DNA of 48,376 nt from Alphaproteobacteria bacterium (GTDB taxonomy: Bacteria > Pseudomonadota > Alphaproteobacteria > Rickettsiales > UBA8987). The stretch spans positions 1 through 48,376 of the forward strand of contig JAUIEX010000009.1 of NCBI GenBank assembly GCA_030429725.1. Reading direction: 5' to 3'. The notes beneath the pieces are model-generated. The model had not been told where the DNA came from and did no database searches. It worked only from the letters and a program-made list of their open reading frames with translations. Shown piece by piece: positions 16,144 to 25,026 of the stretch. The first letter of the stretch is position 1. Every line of letters begins with the position of its first letter. The position numbers were made by a program, and so were the translations under genes.

Positions 16144-18000
16144 ATGATTCAGCGATTATCCAAACGCCGCCGTTGGCCAAAAAAGCGCCGTGGTGGCCGG
16201 GCGTGGCATTCGCGGATTGAGCTTTTTGTCCTTTACGGCATGTTTATGCTGTTGCTTGGGATTGGGCTTGGTCAGCTTTTTTCTTCCGATGAGGTTGAGC
16301 CGGATGCGCCGATGGTGGATGCCTATCCGCCCGGCGTGGATCGGGAGGCCTATCTTTCCGCGATTCCTCAGGAGCTGCCAAATGAAGCGGCTTCCGAAGA
16401 AACTTCCGGCGATGTGGTGGAGGACAAAGCGGGTGATGCATTATTCCCTGAAATTCTGAAAGATGACATTGATTCACGCCCGGAGGCGGTGGCTTTGGAA
16501 GGCGCATCTGCGCCGGTGGCGGCGGTGGGTGTGGTTCAGCCATCCGGCGAAGAGGCGGAAGCGGAGGATGTGCCGGATCAAAAGCCGCCAGCGGCGTTAA
16601 CCTCGATCGAGCAGGAGCTTGAAATGGAGGCGCTTTCCGTTGTTCCTGTGCCGAAGAAAAAACCGCTGGTGGATGATGTGCTGTTGGTTGTTCCGGTGCT
16701 GCGCCCTGTCCCTGAAGAGGGCGGCGAGGCGGCGGAAGAAGAAGTGGCGGCGGATGTTGCTGCAACGGAGGATGCGTCTGCGGTGCCGCCCGAAGAAGAG
16801 GCAGCCACGGAAGATGAGACTTCAGAGGAGGTTGTAACCTCCGAGGAAGAAGAGCGTGCGCAGGAAGAAAAGCTGGCGGATGTGCCCGCAGAAGAAGGGG
16901 GCGTTATCCGCGATTATGAGTTGGATATGGTGGTTGAGAAGGGCGCGACGTTTAACTCCATGATGCTGGAAGCGGGGCTGGATGGCGGGCAGGCGGCCGA
17001 GGTGCTTTCTGCGCTGAAAAAAGTGTTTAATCCCAGGACATTGCAGATTGATCAGGTGCTGAATCTGACCTTGCAGGAGAACCGTGAGAATGGTGAAATT
17101 TCACTAAAAAAACTGATGATTGACGATGCTGATGAGTTGATTCAGGTGGTGGCGGAAGGGGATGGGTTTATTGCCACGCGTGAGGCAAAAAAACTGACGG
17201 TCAAACCGAAATCTGCCAAGGGGCTGATCACCAGCAGTCTTTATGGCCTTGCCAGTGAATTAGGTGTGCCGGATGCGGTGATGGCTGAGTTGGTGAATAA
17301 GCTTGGATTTGTTGTTGACTTTCAAAGGGATATTCAAAGCGGTGCGCAGATGGAGCTGGTCTATGAAGAGCTTTATGATCAGTCCGGGCGTCATATCAAA
17401 TCAGGGGATTTGCTTTTTGCTTCCGTGGAAGTTCGGGGCAAGCCGGTGGCCATTTATCGTTTTGATAAAAGCGACAAGGACGGTGCGGATTATTACGATG
17501 CTGATGGCCATGCGGTGCGCCGTTCTCTGATGCGTACCCCAATTAACGGTGCACGGCTTTCTTCCCGCTTCGGCAGGCGAAAGCACCCGGTTCTGGGCTA
17601 TACGCATGTGCATAAGGGAATGGATTTTGCCGCGCCAACCGGCACGCCGGTGCTGGCCGCCGGCGATGGGGTGGTGGTTTCCCGGAAGCGGGCGGGTGGT
17701 TATGGTAACTATCTGAGAATCAGGCATAACAGCACCTATGACACGGCCTATGCGCATTTGAGTAAATTTGCCCGGAATGTGCGTGTTGGCACGCGGGTGA
17801 AGCAGGGGCAAGTGGTGGCATATGTGGGGACAACCGGTCGTTCCACGGGGCCGCATTTGCATTATGAGGTGTTAAAAAACGGCAAGCAGATCAACCCGAT
17901 GAATATTACGGTGGCACCGGCAACAAAGCTGCAGGGTGAGCTGTTGCAGAAATTTAAGATGCAGAAGAAAAAAATTGATGCCTTGCGGCAACAAGGCTGA
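16144..18000 (+). CDS. Membrane-anchored M23 peptidoglycan endopeptidase
   Basis: 618 residues. A basic cytoplasmic N-terminus (RLSKRRRWPKKRRGG) precedes one membrane helix (about 25-45). Residues ~48-255 are a Glu/Ala/Val/Pro-rich, probably disordered spacer. A LysM/OapA-like segment follows (VVEKGATFNSMMLEAGL, FNPRTLQIDQVLNL). The M23 domain occupies about 477-585 and keeps all zinc ligands: HKGMD, AYAHLS and GPHLHYE. It resembles MepM-type D,D-endopeptidases that cut cross-links during wall growth. It is immediately upstream of virB8 on the same strand, so it may open the wall for the secretion machine. A lysine-rich helix closes the protein. Confidence 0.9.
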   Translation: MIQRLSKRRRWPKKRRGGRAWHSRIELFVLYGMFMLLLGIGLGQLFSSDEVEPDAPMVDAYPPGVDREAYLSAIPQELPNEAASEETSGDVVEDKAGDALFPEILKDDIDSRPEAVALEGASAPVAAVGVVQPSGEEAEAEDVPDQKPPAALTSIEQELEMEALSVVPVPKKKPLVDDVLLVVPVLRPVPEEGGEAAEEEVAADVAATEDASAVPPEEEAATEDETSEEVVTSEEEERAQEEKLADVPAEEGGVIRDYELDMVVEKGATFNSMMLEAGLDGGQAAEVLSALKKVFNPRTLQIDQVLNLTLQENRENGEISLKKLMIDDADELIQVVAEGDGFIATREAKKLTVKPKSAKGLITSSLYGLASELGVPDAVMAELVNKLGFVVDFQRDIQSGAQMELVYEELYDQSGRHIKSGDLLFASVEVRGKPVAIYRFDKSDKDGADYYDADGHAVRRSLMRTPINGARLSSRFGRRKHPVLGYTHVHKGMDFAAPTGTPVLAAGDGVVVSRKRAGGYGNYLRIRHNSTYDTAYAHLSKFARNVRVGTRVKQGQVVAYVGTTGRSTGPHLHYEVLKNGKQINPMNITVAPATKLQGELLQKFKMQKKKIDALRQQG

Positions 18001-18066
18001 CATGCGCGGCGCTTCGCGCTCTAAAATACGACAGATAGGGCAGCATTGCTGGACGTGTTACGGGCA

Positions 18067-19809
18067 ATGCACTATCCTGAATCCATGAAGGATGAAGATA
18101 GGCTGACATCACAGGAAGAAGGTGCGCTGCAGGGTGAGCCTCAGGATTTCTCGGAAACTGTTTCTGACGATAAGCCTCGGAATAATGCCGCGCCGGAAGC
18201 GGCTTCGGAGGAGGCAGGAGATGCTGCCTCAGATCCGGAGCGTGAAAATAGTGCCAAAAAACCGAGCCGTGCTGCGCGGCGCAGAAAGCGCATGAAAGCA
18301 TCGGAAGATGCCGCTGCATCGGAGTTGCACAACAGGTTGCCGGGTGATGAGCAGGCTGATGAAGAAAGTTCCGCAGGTGCTTCGTATGGGCAGAATGCCG
18401 AGGAAAATGAGGGTGATGCTGCGCCATTGGCCGCCCCGCCGCCGGTGGATAATGATGCGCCGCCGATAGACGCGCCGCTGCCGATAGATGCGCCACCGGA
18501 AATTGAACCACCGGAAAGTGAGCCGCCGGAAAGTGAGCCGCCGGAAGTGCCTCCCGCGCCATCCGTGCCGGAAAGTGACACGCCGGCAGAGATGTCGGAT
18601 AGCACTGAGCCCTCGGAAGCGCTGCAACCGCCCGCGCCGGAAGTGAGGCCGGAAGATTTTGCCCCTGTAACCACACCACTTTCTGAAGCTTTGACGGCGG
18701 ATGAGGCTGTGCAACACGAGGAAGTTGCCGTTTTGCCTTCACATGATAATGAAGTGCCGGCGCCGGAGATGGGCCTGCCGGAAGAAGAGAATTTGCCTGA
18801 GGAGCGGATGGCGACGCTTGAGGATGAGTATGTGCCGGAGGAGGTTGCAGCGCCGGAAATTGAGCCGCTGCGTGACAATCCCGTGCCGGAGGAGGTGGCC
18901 GAAGATGTGCCCCCGCCACCAATGAAAGAGGTGGCAGTGCCGCTGCCTGAAATGGAGGTTCCGCCCCCGCCGCCGGAAGCTGAGAATGTCCCATTGCCGG
19001 AAAGACCAGCCAGCCAGATGGCGCCGGTGGAGATGGCGGCGCAAAATACGGGATTCCGCCCCAAAGGCAAAATTGTGGATGCGGATCAGAGCCATGATGC
19101 CGGTGATGTGGAGCAGGCCCGGCGTGCCCAAAAATCCAGTGAACGCGCCCGGCAGCTGGGGAAAACAAAAAACTGGTATCAAGACCGGTTTCAGACATTA
19201 CGAATTCAGCGTAATATTCTGTTTATTATGATGATTATAGCTGTCTTTACGATGGTGATTACCGCCATGCGGATGAGCAGCCTGATGGAGCAGAAGGTGT
19301 TTGAGCCTTTTGTGATTGAGGTGGAAGACAAGACCGGAGTGGTGACGCAGGTGAGCCAGAAAACGCTGGAGAAATATCAGGCGGACGAGGCGGTGATCCG
19401 CTATTTTCTGGTAAAATATCTGCGCGCGCGGGAGGGTTTTGATCCGGCAACGTATAAATATGATTATAATCAGGTGGTGCGGCTGCTTTCCGCGCCGGAT
19501 GTGTATGGCAGTTTTATTGCGTATCTGCGTGGTGATCCACGCAGTCCTCTGAAGGTGGCGGGGAATAAGCGCCGGGAAGTGGCGATTAAGTCGCTGCGCT
19601 TTATGGATGCACGGAAGCGAGAAGTGCAGGTGCGGATTGCGGTAAGTGAGATTGCGCCGCGTACGAATCAGGTGACAGATGTTTATAATTATTTCATTAC
19701 TATTAAGCATGATTTTGTTGCGCTGGATTTATCCTCAACGGGTCGGTATGTTAATCCACTTGGGTATCAGGTTGTAAGTTACTCGAAAGAAGAGGAGCGG
19801 TTTGACTGA
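18067..19809 (+). CDS. virB8: VirB8-family T4SS protein with a very long cytoplasmic extension
   Basis: About 580 residues. The last ~212 are a standard VirB8: NWYQDRFQTLRIQRNIL, one membrane helix, then the periplasmic NTF2-like domain (VEDKTGVVTQV, VIRYFLVKYLRAREGFD, VYNYFITIKHDF). VirB8 is the inner-membrane assembly factor of type IV secretion. Before it lie ~365 residues dominated by Pro, Glu, Asp and Ala with reiterated PPESEPPE- and PEEVA-type units, presumably disordered and cytoplasmic, where ordinary VirB8 has ~40. The start is uncertain: ATG 18067 or 18085, or TTG 18046, none with a good ribosome site. The stop overlaps virB9 by one base. Confidence 0.88.
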   Translation: MHYPESMKDEDRLTSQEEGALQGEPQDFSETVSDDKPRNNAAPEAASEEAGDAASDPERENSAKKPSRAARRRKRMKASEDAAASELHNRLPGDEQADEESSAGASYGQNAEENEGDAAPLAAPPPVDNDAPPIDAPLPIDAPPEIEPPESEPPESEPPEVPPAPSVPESDTPAEMSDSTEPSEALQPPAPEVRPEDFAPVTTPLSEALTADEAVQHEEVAVLPSHDNEVPAPEMGLPEEENLPEERMATLEDEYVPEEVAAPEIEPLRDNPVPEEVAEDVPPPPMKEVAVPLPEMEVPPPPPEAENVPLPERPASQMAPVEMAAQNTGFRPKGKIVDADQSHDAGDVEQARRAQKSSERARQLGKTKNWYQDRFQTLRIQRNILFIMMIIAVFTMVITAMRMSSLMEQKVFEPFVIEVEDKTGVVTQVSQKTLEKYQADEAVIRYFLVKYLRAREGFDPATYKYDYNQVVRLLSAPDVYGSFIAYLRGDPRSPLKVAGNKRREVAIKSLRFMDARKREVQVRIAVSEIAPRTNQVTDVYNYFITIKHDFVALDLSSTGRYVNPLGYQVVSYSKEEERFD

Positions 19810-20576
19810 TGGCGCAGATCTGGAACACGATAAAGCAATGGATGTTGGTATGTTTGGTGCTGGTGCTGGCGCAGCCGGCATGGGCGCAAATGGCCACGCC
19901 GCTGGCCACGGACAGCCGCATCCGCACCTATATCTACAGCCCGAATGAGGTGTTTCGGCTGACGACGGAATATGGCTATCAATCCAACATTGAATTTGGA
20001 ATGGGCGAGCAGATTCGTACCATTTCCGTGGGGGATACGGTGGCGTTCAAGCTGACGCCGACGGGAAATCGCCTTTTTGTTCGTGCCATGCAGAATGACG
20101 CGCTGACGAATATGACGGTGATTACGGATAAACGCGCTTATCAGTTTGAGCTTTCTTCCATTATTCTTCAGGATCAGGATATCACCTATGTGGTGCGGTT
20201 TTTCTTCCCGGAAGAGGATTTGGATGCCAGGCGTTCGGATATTCAGATTAAGGAATTTTCCTCGGCACGCCTGAATTTGCATGGTGGCGCGGCGGGTATG
20301 GTGGCGGGTAATGCTTATCGCATCACCGGAACGGCGTCATTGCGTCCGGAAAAGGCCTATTCCAACGGTGCCAGCACCTTCCTGCAAATGCCAAAAGGTC
20401 TGGCACTGAAGCCACGCGTGATGACGGTCTCCGCCCAGGGGGTTGAAACGCCGGTTTCCGCCGTTAAGCAGGGGGATTATCTGGTGGTGGATGGTGTGCA
20501 GGAGCGTCTGGCGCTGCGGTATGGCAATGACGTGATTTGTGTTGTTAAACAGCCGGTTATAGCTGAAGGGTCGTAA
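19809..20576 (+). CDS. virB9: VirB9-family T4SS outer-membrane core protein
   Basis: 255 residues. A Sec signal peptide (about 1-26, ending PAWAQ) is followed by the VirB9/CagX domain: DSRIRTYIYSPNEVFRLTTEYGYQ split over the first strands, IEFGMGEQIRTISVGD, LFVRAMQNDALTNMTVITDK and ITYVVRFFFPE. The C-terminal part (LPKG..PRVMTV-like region and YLVVDGVQERLALRYGNDVICV) is the VirB10/VirB7-interacting lobe. Family role: with VirB7 and VirB10 it builds the ring spanning to the outer membrane. No virB7 lipoprotein is seen nearby. It is translationally coupled to virB8 (TGATG) and 1 nt from virB10. Confidence 0.93.
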   Translation: MAQIWNTIKQWMLVCLVLVLAQPAWAQMATPLATDSRIRTYIYSPNEVFRLTTEYGYQSNIEFGMGEQIRTISVGDTVAFKLTPTGNRLFVRAMQNDALTNMTVITDKRAYQFELSSIILQDQDITYVVRFFFPEEDLDARRSDIQIKEFSSARLNLHGGAAGMVAGNAYRITGTASLRPEKAYSNGASTFLQMPKGLALKPRVMTVSAQGVETPVSAVKQGDYLVVDGVQERLALRYGNDVICVVKQPVIAEGS

Positions 20577-20577
20577 C

Positions 20578-22023
20578 ATGGTGGATGATAACCAGAAAGA
20601 AAATAGTTCACCCGATATGCCGGAAGAGGGCGCCGCACCACTTCCCGAATCTTCGCAGGGTATTGCCCCCCCACCTTCGGTGGATGATATTCCGCCGATG
20701 GCCACTGAAAACCCGGAAGCCATAATGCATGACGATGGCTTGCAGGAAGATATTCCTGCCGTTGCCCAATCAAACCGTAAAAACGTGCTTGGGCTGGCAG
20801 TGATGCTGCTGGTGGCGCTGTTTTTCCTGATTAATATTTTTTCCAGCTCGGATGAAGAAGAAAAAGCTAAGGAAGAGGCGCGCAAACAGGCTGAAATTGT
20901 GCCTAACGAGCAGACGCGAGAAGAAAAATCACCCGCTGCGGTTCCCGCGCCGCCGGAAGCTTCGGTAACATTGCCGGAAACGCTGACCGAAACCGATATT
21001 TCCATAGCGCCACCGCCACCACCACCACCTCCTCCGCCACCGCCAACGGAAACGAATGTGCCGACAATTTCCACCGGAGATCGTTCTTCGCTTGGTTCGA
21101 ATCTGGGTGCCGGCAGCTCCTCCTCCGGCGGCAGCTTGCCGCCCCCACCGCCCCCTGCACCAACGGTGGTTAGTCAGCGTCAGACCATTCCGGAAATGAT
21201 GGCACGAAGCAATAATCGTGGCGGGCCTCAGGGGGCGACGGGCCCGGATCGCAATCGCACACCAATGTTTGTTACGGGTGGCGGCGGCGGTGGCAAAGGC
21301 GGTGCACAAAGCGGCGCTTCCGCCCCAATGAATGAGCTTGGGCTTTCAGGAACGTCCGCCCAATCCGTGGAGGTAACGATTACCGGTGATTTGCGTTCAA
21401 CCGTGCTCCAGGGAAAAGTGGTGGATGCCGTGCTGGAGACTGCCATTAACTCTGATTTGCCCGGCGTGGTGCGTGCGGTGGTCACGCGGGATGTTTATGC
21501 GGAAGCCGGGCGCTCCGTGTTGATTCAGCGTGGGTCACGCCTGATTGGGAGCTATAATACGGATATTCAGCGCGGTCAGGCGCGAATTTACATTATCTGG
21601 AACCGTTTGATCCGCCCGGATGGCATTGATATTCAGCTTGGGTCACCGGCGGTGGATTTGCTGGGGCGCTCCGGTATTGTGGGTGAAGTTGATAATAAAT
21701 ATCTGGAAATATTCAGCAATTCGCTGTTGTTGAGTACGCTGACGGTTGGGTTTGCCGCTGCCACGGATTCAGCAACGAATTCCGGTGGCGTGGAACAGGG
21801 CGAAACCGGCAGTGGGGACGCCACCACGTCTGGCTCGGTGTTGGATATTGCAACGCTGGAGGCGGTAAATGCCTTCAACCAGACGGCGCAGGACGTTCTG
21901 GGTGATATGGTGGATTTAGCACCAACCATCACGCTGGATCAGGGCACGCCGATCAAGATTTTTGTCAATCGGGATATTTTATTCCCGCCGGAACTGGCGC
22001 AGGGCGTGCAGATATTACGGTGA
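20578..22023 (+). CDS. virB10: VirB10-family T4SS scaffold protein
   Basis: 481 residues. A cytoplasmic Pro/Glu/Ser-rich N-terminus, one membrane helix (NVLGLAVMLLVALFFLINIF, about 64-83), a charged helix, then a proline-rich periplasmic stretch with an uninterrupted run of about a dozen prolines, a Gly-rich segment, and the C-terminal TrbI/VirB10 beta-barrel from about residue 260: VLQGKVVDAVLETAINSDLP, VYAEAGRSVLIQRGSRLIGSY, DGIDIQLGSPAVDLLGRSG and GTPIKIFVNRDILFP. VirB10 spans both membranes and senses ATP use by the T4SS ATPases. It follows virB9 by 1 nt. Confidence 0.95.
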   Translation: MVDDNQKENSSPDMPEEGAAPLPESSQGIAPPPSVDDIPPMATENPEAIMHDDGLQEDIPAVAQSNRKNVLGLAVMLLVALFFLINIFSSSDEEEKAKEEARKQAEIVPNEQTREEKSPAAVPAPPEASVTLPETLTETDISIAPPPPPPPPPPPPTETNVPTISTGDRSSLGSNLGAGSSSSGGSLPPPPPPAPTVVSQRQTIPEMMARSNNRGGPQGATGPDRNRTPMFVTGGGGGGKGGAQSGASAPMNELGLSGTSAQSVEVTITGDLRSTVLQGKVVDAVLETAINSDLPGVVRAVVTRDVYAEAGRSVLIQRGSRLIGSYNTDIQRGQARIYIIWNRLIRPDGIDIQLGSPAVDLLGRSGIVGEVDNKYLEIFSNSLLLSTLTVGFAAATDSATNSGGVEQGETGSGDATTSGSVLDIATLEAVNAFNQTAQDVLGDMVDLAPTITLDQGTPIKIFVNRDILFPPELAQGVQILR

Positions 22024-22078
22024 TGTGGCACGTGGGCGGGCACTACTCTTTTTATGATGATTACAATAGGTGTGCCTT

Positions 22079-23062
22079 ATGAGTGTGACGGCACTGGAGA
22101 CCTATCTTGCGCCAATCAGTGAGTTGCTGGCGCGTGATGGGGTGAACGAGGTGATGATCAACCGCCCGGGTGAGGCCTGGGTGGAAATTAAGGGCGAGAC
22201 ATTTAAGGAAGATATCCCGCAGCTGACACTCTCTCATTTGATGTCTCTGGCGCGGCTGGTGGCGCAATCCACCTCACAACAGGTGAGTGAGGAGCAACCG
22301 CTGCTTTCGGCGAATCTTCCGGCCGGCTATCGGATTCAGGTGGTGTTTCCACCGGCTTGCGAGAAAGGCACGATTGGTTTTGCGATTCGTAAGGCAAATG
22401 CGCTGAATTTGAATCTGGATCAGTATGAGGCGCTGGGCGCATTCCAAAGTACGGTTAGCCAGCGTCTGGAAGATGAATCTGAAGCGCGCCTGAAAGATTT
22501 GCTGGATCGTGGGCAGATTAAGGATTTTTTAGATCAGGCGGTTAAGGCGCGAAAAAATATGATCATCAGCGGTGGAACATCCTCCGGTAAAACCACATTT
22601 GCGAATGCGGTGTTTAAGTCTGTTTCGCATAAAGAGCGGCTGATTACCGTGGAGGATGCGCGGGAGATTGTGCTTGATCAGCCCAACCGTTTGCATTTGA
22701 TGGCCTCCAAAGGGGGACAGGGTCAGGCGAAGCTGACCACGCAGGATCTGATTGAAGCCTGTTTGCGCTTAGCGCCCAGCCGGATCATTATTGGTGAGTT
22801 ACGTGGCGCGGAGGCGTTTAGCTTTCTGCGTGCGGTGAATACCGGCCATCCGGGCTCCGTGGCCACACTGCATGCGGATACACCGGCGCTGGCCAAGGAG
22901 CAACTGGTGCTGATGGTGATGCAGGCCGGGCTGGGGATGACGCGGCAGGAAATTCGAGGTTATATTGAGAGTGTGATTGATATTGTGGTACAGTTGAAAA
23001 AAGGCACTGGCGGCCGTCGCTACGTGTCTGAAATTTCCTATGAACCCAAAGGGATGCATTAA
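22079..23062 (+). CDS. virB11: VirB11-family T4SS ATPase
   Basis: 327 residues from the ATG at 22079 with AATAGG upstream; a GTG at 22070 is less likely. The N-terminal domain (VNEVMINRPGEAWVEIKGE) is followed by the RecA-like domain: Walker A GGTSSGKT at about 164-171, ITVEDAREI, RIIIGELRGAEAF (Walker B), and GHPGSVATLHAD (His box). VirB11 forms a hexamer at the cytoplasmic base of the T4SS and powers pilus assembly and substrate transfer. It lies 55 nt after virB10 and 3 nt before virD4. Confidence 0.96.
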   Translation: MSVTALETYLAPISELLARDGVNEVMINRPGEAWVEIKGETFKEDIPQLTLSHLMSLARLVAQSTSQQVSEEQPLLSANLPAGYRIQVVFPPACEKGTIGFAIRKANALNLNLDQYEALGAFQSTVSQRLEDESEARLKDLLDRGQIKDFLDQAVKARKNMIISGGTSSGKTTFANAVFKSVSHKERLITVEDAREIVLDQPNRLHLMASKGGQGQAKLTTQDLIEACLRLAPSRIIIGELRGAEAFSFLRAVNTGHPGSVATLHADTPALAKEQLVLMVMQAGLGMTRQEIRGYIESVIDIVVQLKKGTGGRRYVSEISYEPKGMH

Positions 23063-23065
23063 GGA

Positions 23066-24883
23066 ATGACAGTAAATTTACGCAATCGTTTCCTGCTGAT
23101 GCTGATTGTTCTCAGTGTGCTGGGGCTGTATCTGTATCTGGCGATTGTGGGCAGTATTGTGATGATTGCCGGCCCCGGCTATATGCAGAATGCGGCGGAT
23201 ATTCCCTTTATGATCGATTATTACGGGCAGCTGTTGGGCTATTGGCTGCAATATGGGGATCGGCTGCCGGCCGGCTATCAGAACATGCCTTATCAGCTTT
23301 TTTTCCCGCCAACCATTGCCTTATTTGGCTTCTTGCTGACATTGTTCTTCCTGCGTGCGCCGCTGATTGATTTTCGGCCTTTTAAGGAAAAAGAGAGTAT
23401 CCACGGGGATGCGCGCTGGGCATCGGAGAAAGATATTCGTGAAGCGGGGTTGCGCGAGAAAGAAGGGATGCTGGTGGGTAACAGCCCGCGCGGCTATCTG
23501 GTGGCGGGCGGCTTTCAGCATTGTTTGCTCTTTGCACCCACCGGTTCCGGTAAGGGTGTGGGGTTTGTTATTCCGAACCTTCTATTCTGGAAAGAATCCT
23601 GTGTGGTGCATGATATTAAACTGGAGAACTATGAGTTGACCAGTGGCTGGCGAAAGAACCATTTTAATCAGAAAGTGTATCTGTGGAATGCGGGTAGCCC
23701 GACCGGCGTGACGCATTGCTATAACCCGCTGGACTGGGTCAGCCGGGAATTTGGCCAGCAGGTGGATGACGTGCAGAAAATTTCCAGCCTGTTGCTGCCG
23801 GAGCAGGAATTCTGGCAGAATGAGGCGCGCTCCTTGTTTGTGGGTGTGGCGCTTTATCTGATTTGTGTGCCGGAAAAAGCCAAAAGCTTTGGCGAAGTGG
23901 TGCGGACATTGCGGAGTGATGACGTGGTGTATAATCTGGCGGTGGTGCTGGATACGCTGGGTAAAGAAATTCACCCGGTGGCCTATATGAATATTGCGGC
24001 CTTTTTGCAGAAGGCGGATAAGGAGCGCTCCGGTGTGATTTCCACCCTCAACTCATCATTAGAATTGTGGGCAAACCCAATTCTGGATGCGGCCACGGCC
24101 AAAAGTGATTTTGACTTTAACCGGTTTAAGAAGGAAGAAACCACGGTTTATGTGGGCTTAACGCCGGATAATATTGACCGTTTGAAGCCGCTGATGCAGA
24201 TTTTCTACCAGCAGGCATCGCAGATTCTGACCAAGCATATGCCACGCCCGGATGAAAAAATCGGCGTGCTGTTTGTGATGGACGAATTTCCGACATTGGG
24301 CGAGATGCTGCAATTCAAGCAGGGGATTGCGTATTTTCGGGGGTATAAGGTGCGGCTGTTCCTGATTATTCAGGATACGGAGCAGCTGAAGGATATTTAT
24401 GAAGAAGCGGGCATGAACTCCTTCCTGGCGAACTCCACGTATCGAATTACGTTTGCGGCCAACACCCATTCCACGGCGGAGATGATTTCCAATTTGATCG
24501 GGAATAAAACGGTGAAGCAGGTTTCACGCAACAGCCCGGTTTTCCTTGATCTGAACCCGGCCTCGCGTTCCAAGCACTTGTCGGAAACGCAGCGTGCGCT
24601 GCTGCTGCCGCAGGAGGTGATCGGCCTGCCACGGGATGAGCAGATTATTCTGATTGAGGGTGCGCCGCCGATTAAATCCAAGAAGATTTTCTATTATAAG
24701 GATCCGTTCTTCACCAAGCGGCTTGTGCCGCAGATTGATATTCCTGTGCAGGAAGCTTACGACCCGCGCAAGAAGAAAAAAGAGGCGGAAGAGAAGAAAA
24801 AAGCTGAGGAAGAGGCCAAAGCGGCGGAAGAAGCCGCCGGTGCGGAAGCGCCGCCGCCGGAAGAGGAAGAAAAAACCGAATAA
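23066..24883 (+). CDS. virD4: VirD4-family coupling protein
   Basis: 605 residues. Two N-terminal membrane segments (about 10-35 and 75-95) precede the TraG/VirD4 ATPase: HGDARWASEKDI, Walker A APTGSGKGVGFVIPNLLFW at about 158, VVHDIKLENYELT, LLLPEQEFWQNEARSLFVG, and Walker B FVMDEFPTLGEM. The family recruits substrates to the T4SS. The C-terminal ~45 residues are a Lys/Glu/Ala-rich helix ending in acidic PPPEEEEK, an extension that in other coupling proteins binds substrates or adaptors. It closes the virB8-B9-B10-B11-D4 block; virB2, B3, B4, B6 and B7 are not in the window. Confidence 0.95.
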   Translation: MTVNLRNRFLLMLIVLSVLGLYLYLAIVGSIVMIAGPGYMQNAADIPFMIDYYGQLLGYWLQYGDRLPAGYQNMPYQLFFPPTIALFGFLLTLFFLRAPLIDFRPFKEKESIHGDARWASEKDIREAGLREKEGMLVGNSPRGYLVAGGFQHCLLFAPTGSGKGVGFVIPNLLFWKESCVVHDIKLENYELTSGWRKNHFNQKVYLWNAGSPTGVTHCYNPLDWVSREFGQQVDDVQKISSLLLPEQEFWQNEARSLFVGVALYLICVPEKAKSFGEVVRTLRSDDVVYNLAVVLDTLGKEIHPVAYMNIAAFLQKADKERSGVISTLNSSLELWANPILDAATAKSDFDFNRFKKEETTVYVGLTPDNIDRLKPLMQIFYQQASQILTKHMPRPDEKIGVLFVMDEFPTLGEMLQFKQGIAYFRGYKVRLFLIIQDTEQLKDIYEEAGMNSFLANSTYRITFAANTHSTAEMISNLIGNKTVKQVSRNSPVFLDLNPASRSKHLSETQRALLLPQEVIGLPRDEQIILIEGAPPIKSKKIFYYKDPFFTKRLVPQIDIPVQEAYDPRKKKKEAEEKKKAEEEAKAAEEAAGAEAPPPEEEEKTE

Positions 24884-24886
24884 TCA

Positions 24887-24948
24887 GCATGTTCTGGCCG
24901 TGTGAGGCTGATTTTCGGCATGTTCTGATGGCGTGAGGCTGATTTTCG
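24887..24948. repeat. Two tandem copies of a 31-bp repeat after virD4
   Basis: Copy 1 (24887-24917) and copy 2 (24918-24948) both begin GCATGTTCTG and end GTGAGGCTGATTTTCG, differing only in a few central bases. They start 3 nt after the virD4 stop and end 29 bp before the CtrA box. No hairpin or T-run accompanies them. Confidence 0.85.
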
Positions 24949-24976
24949 GCGAAGAATGCACCGACAGGGTGCTTCC

Positions 24977-24991
24977 TTAATCATTTGTTAA
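24977..24991. promoter_or_regulatory. CtrA box upstream of the 1208-residue protein gene
   Basis: TTAA, seven bases, TTAA: all eight half-site bases match the CtrA consensus. It ends 35 bp before the ATG at 25027, with GATACACT (25001-25008) as a possible -10 region, so its spacing fits activation from the -35 position. It suggests cell-cycle or motility-linked control of the downstream gene. One perfect match is expected occasionally by chance, but the position is apt. Confidence 0.55.
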
Positions 24992-25026
24992 TATTTCCCT
25001 GATACACTGATGAAATAGGAAATATT

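Noticed and set aside
18141-19070. 309-codon Ser/Gly-rich open frame antisense to virB8
   Set aside because: It is the mirror of the GC-rich, repetitive PPE/PEE coding sequence of virB8; composition is low-complexity and it has no family motif.
17954-19198. 414-codon minus-strand open frame
   Set aside because: Antisense to virB8; Pro/His/Ala-rich shadow of biased codons without domain similarity.
20990-21170. Proline-rich tract in virB10 as a frameshift or assembly artefact
   Set aside because: The frame is open on both sides, and proline-rich periplasmic linkers are normal in VirB10.
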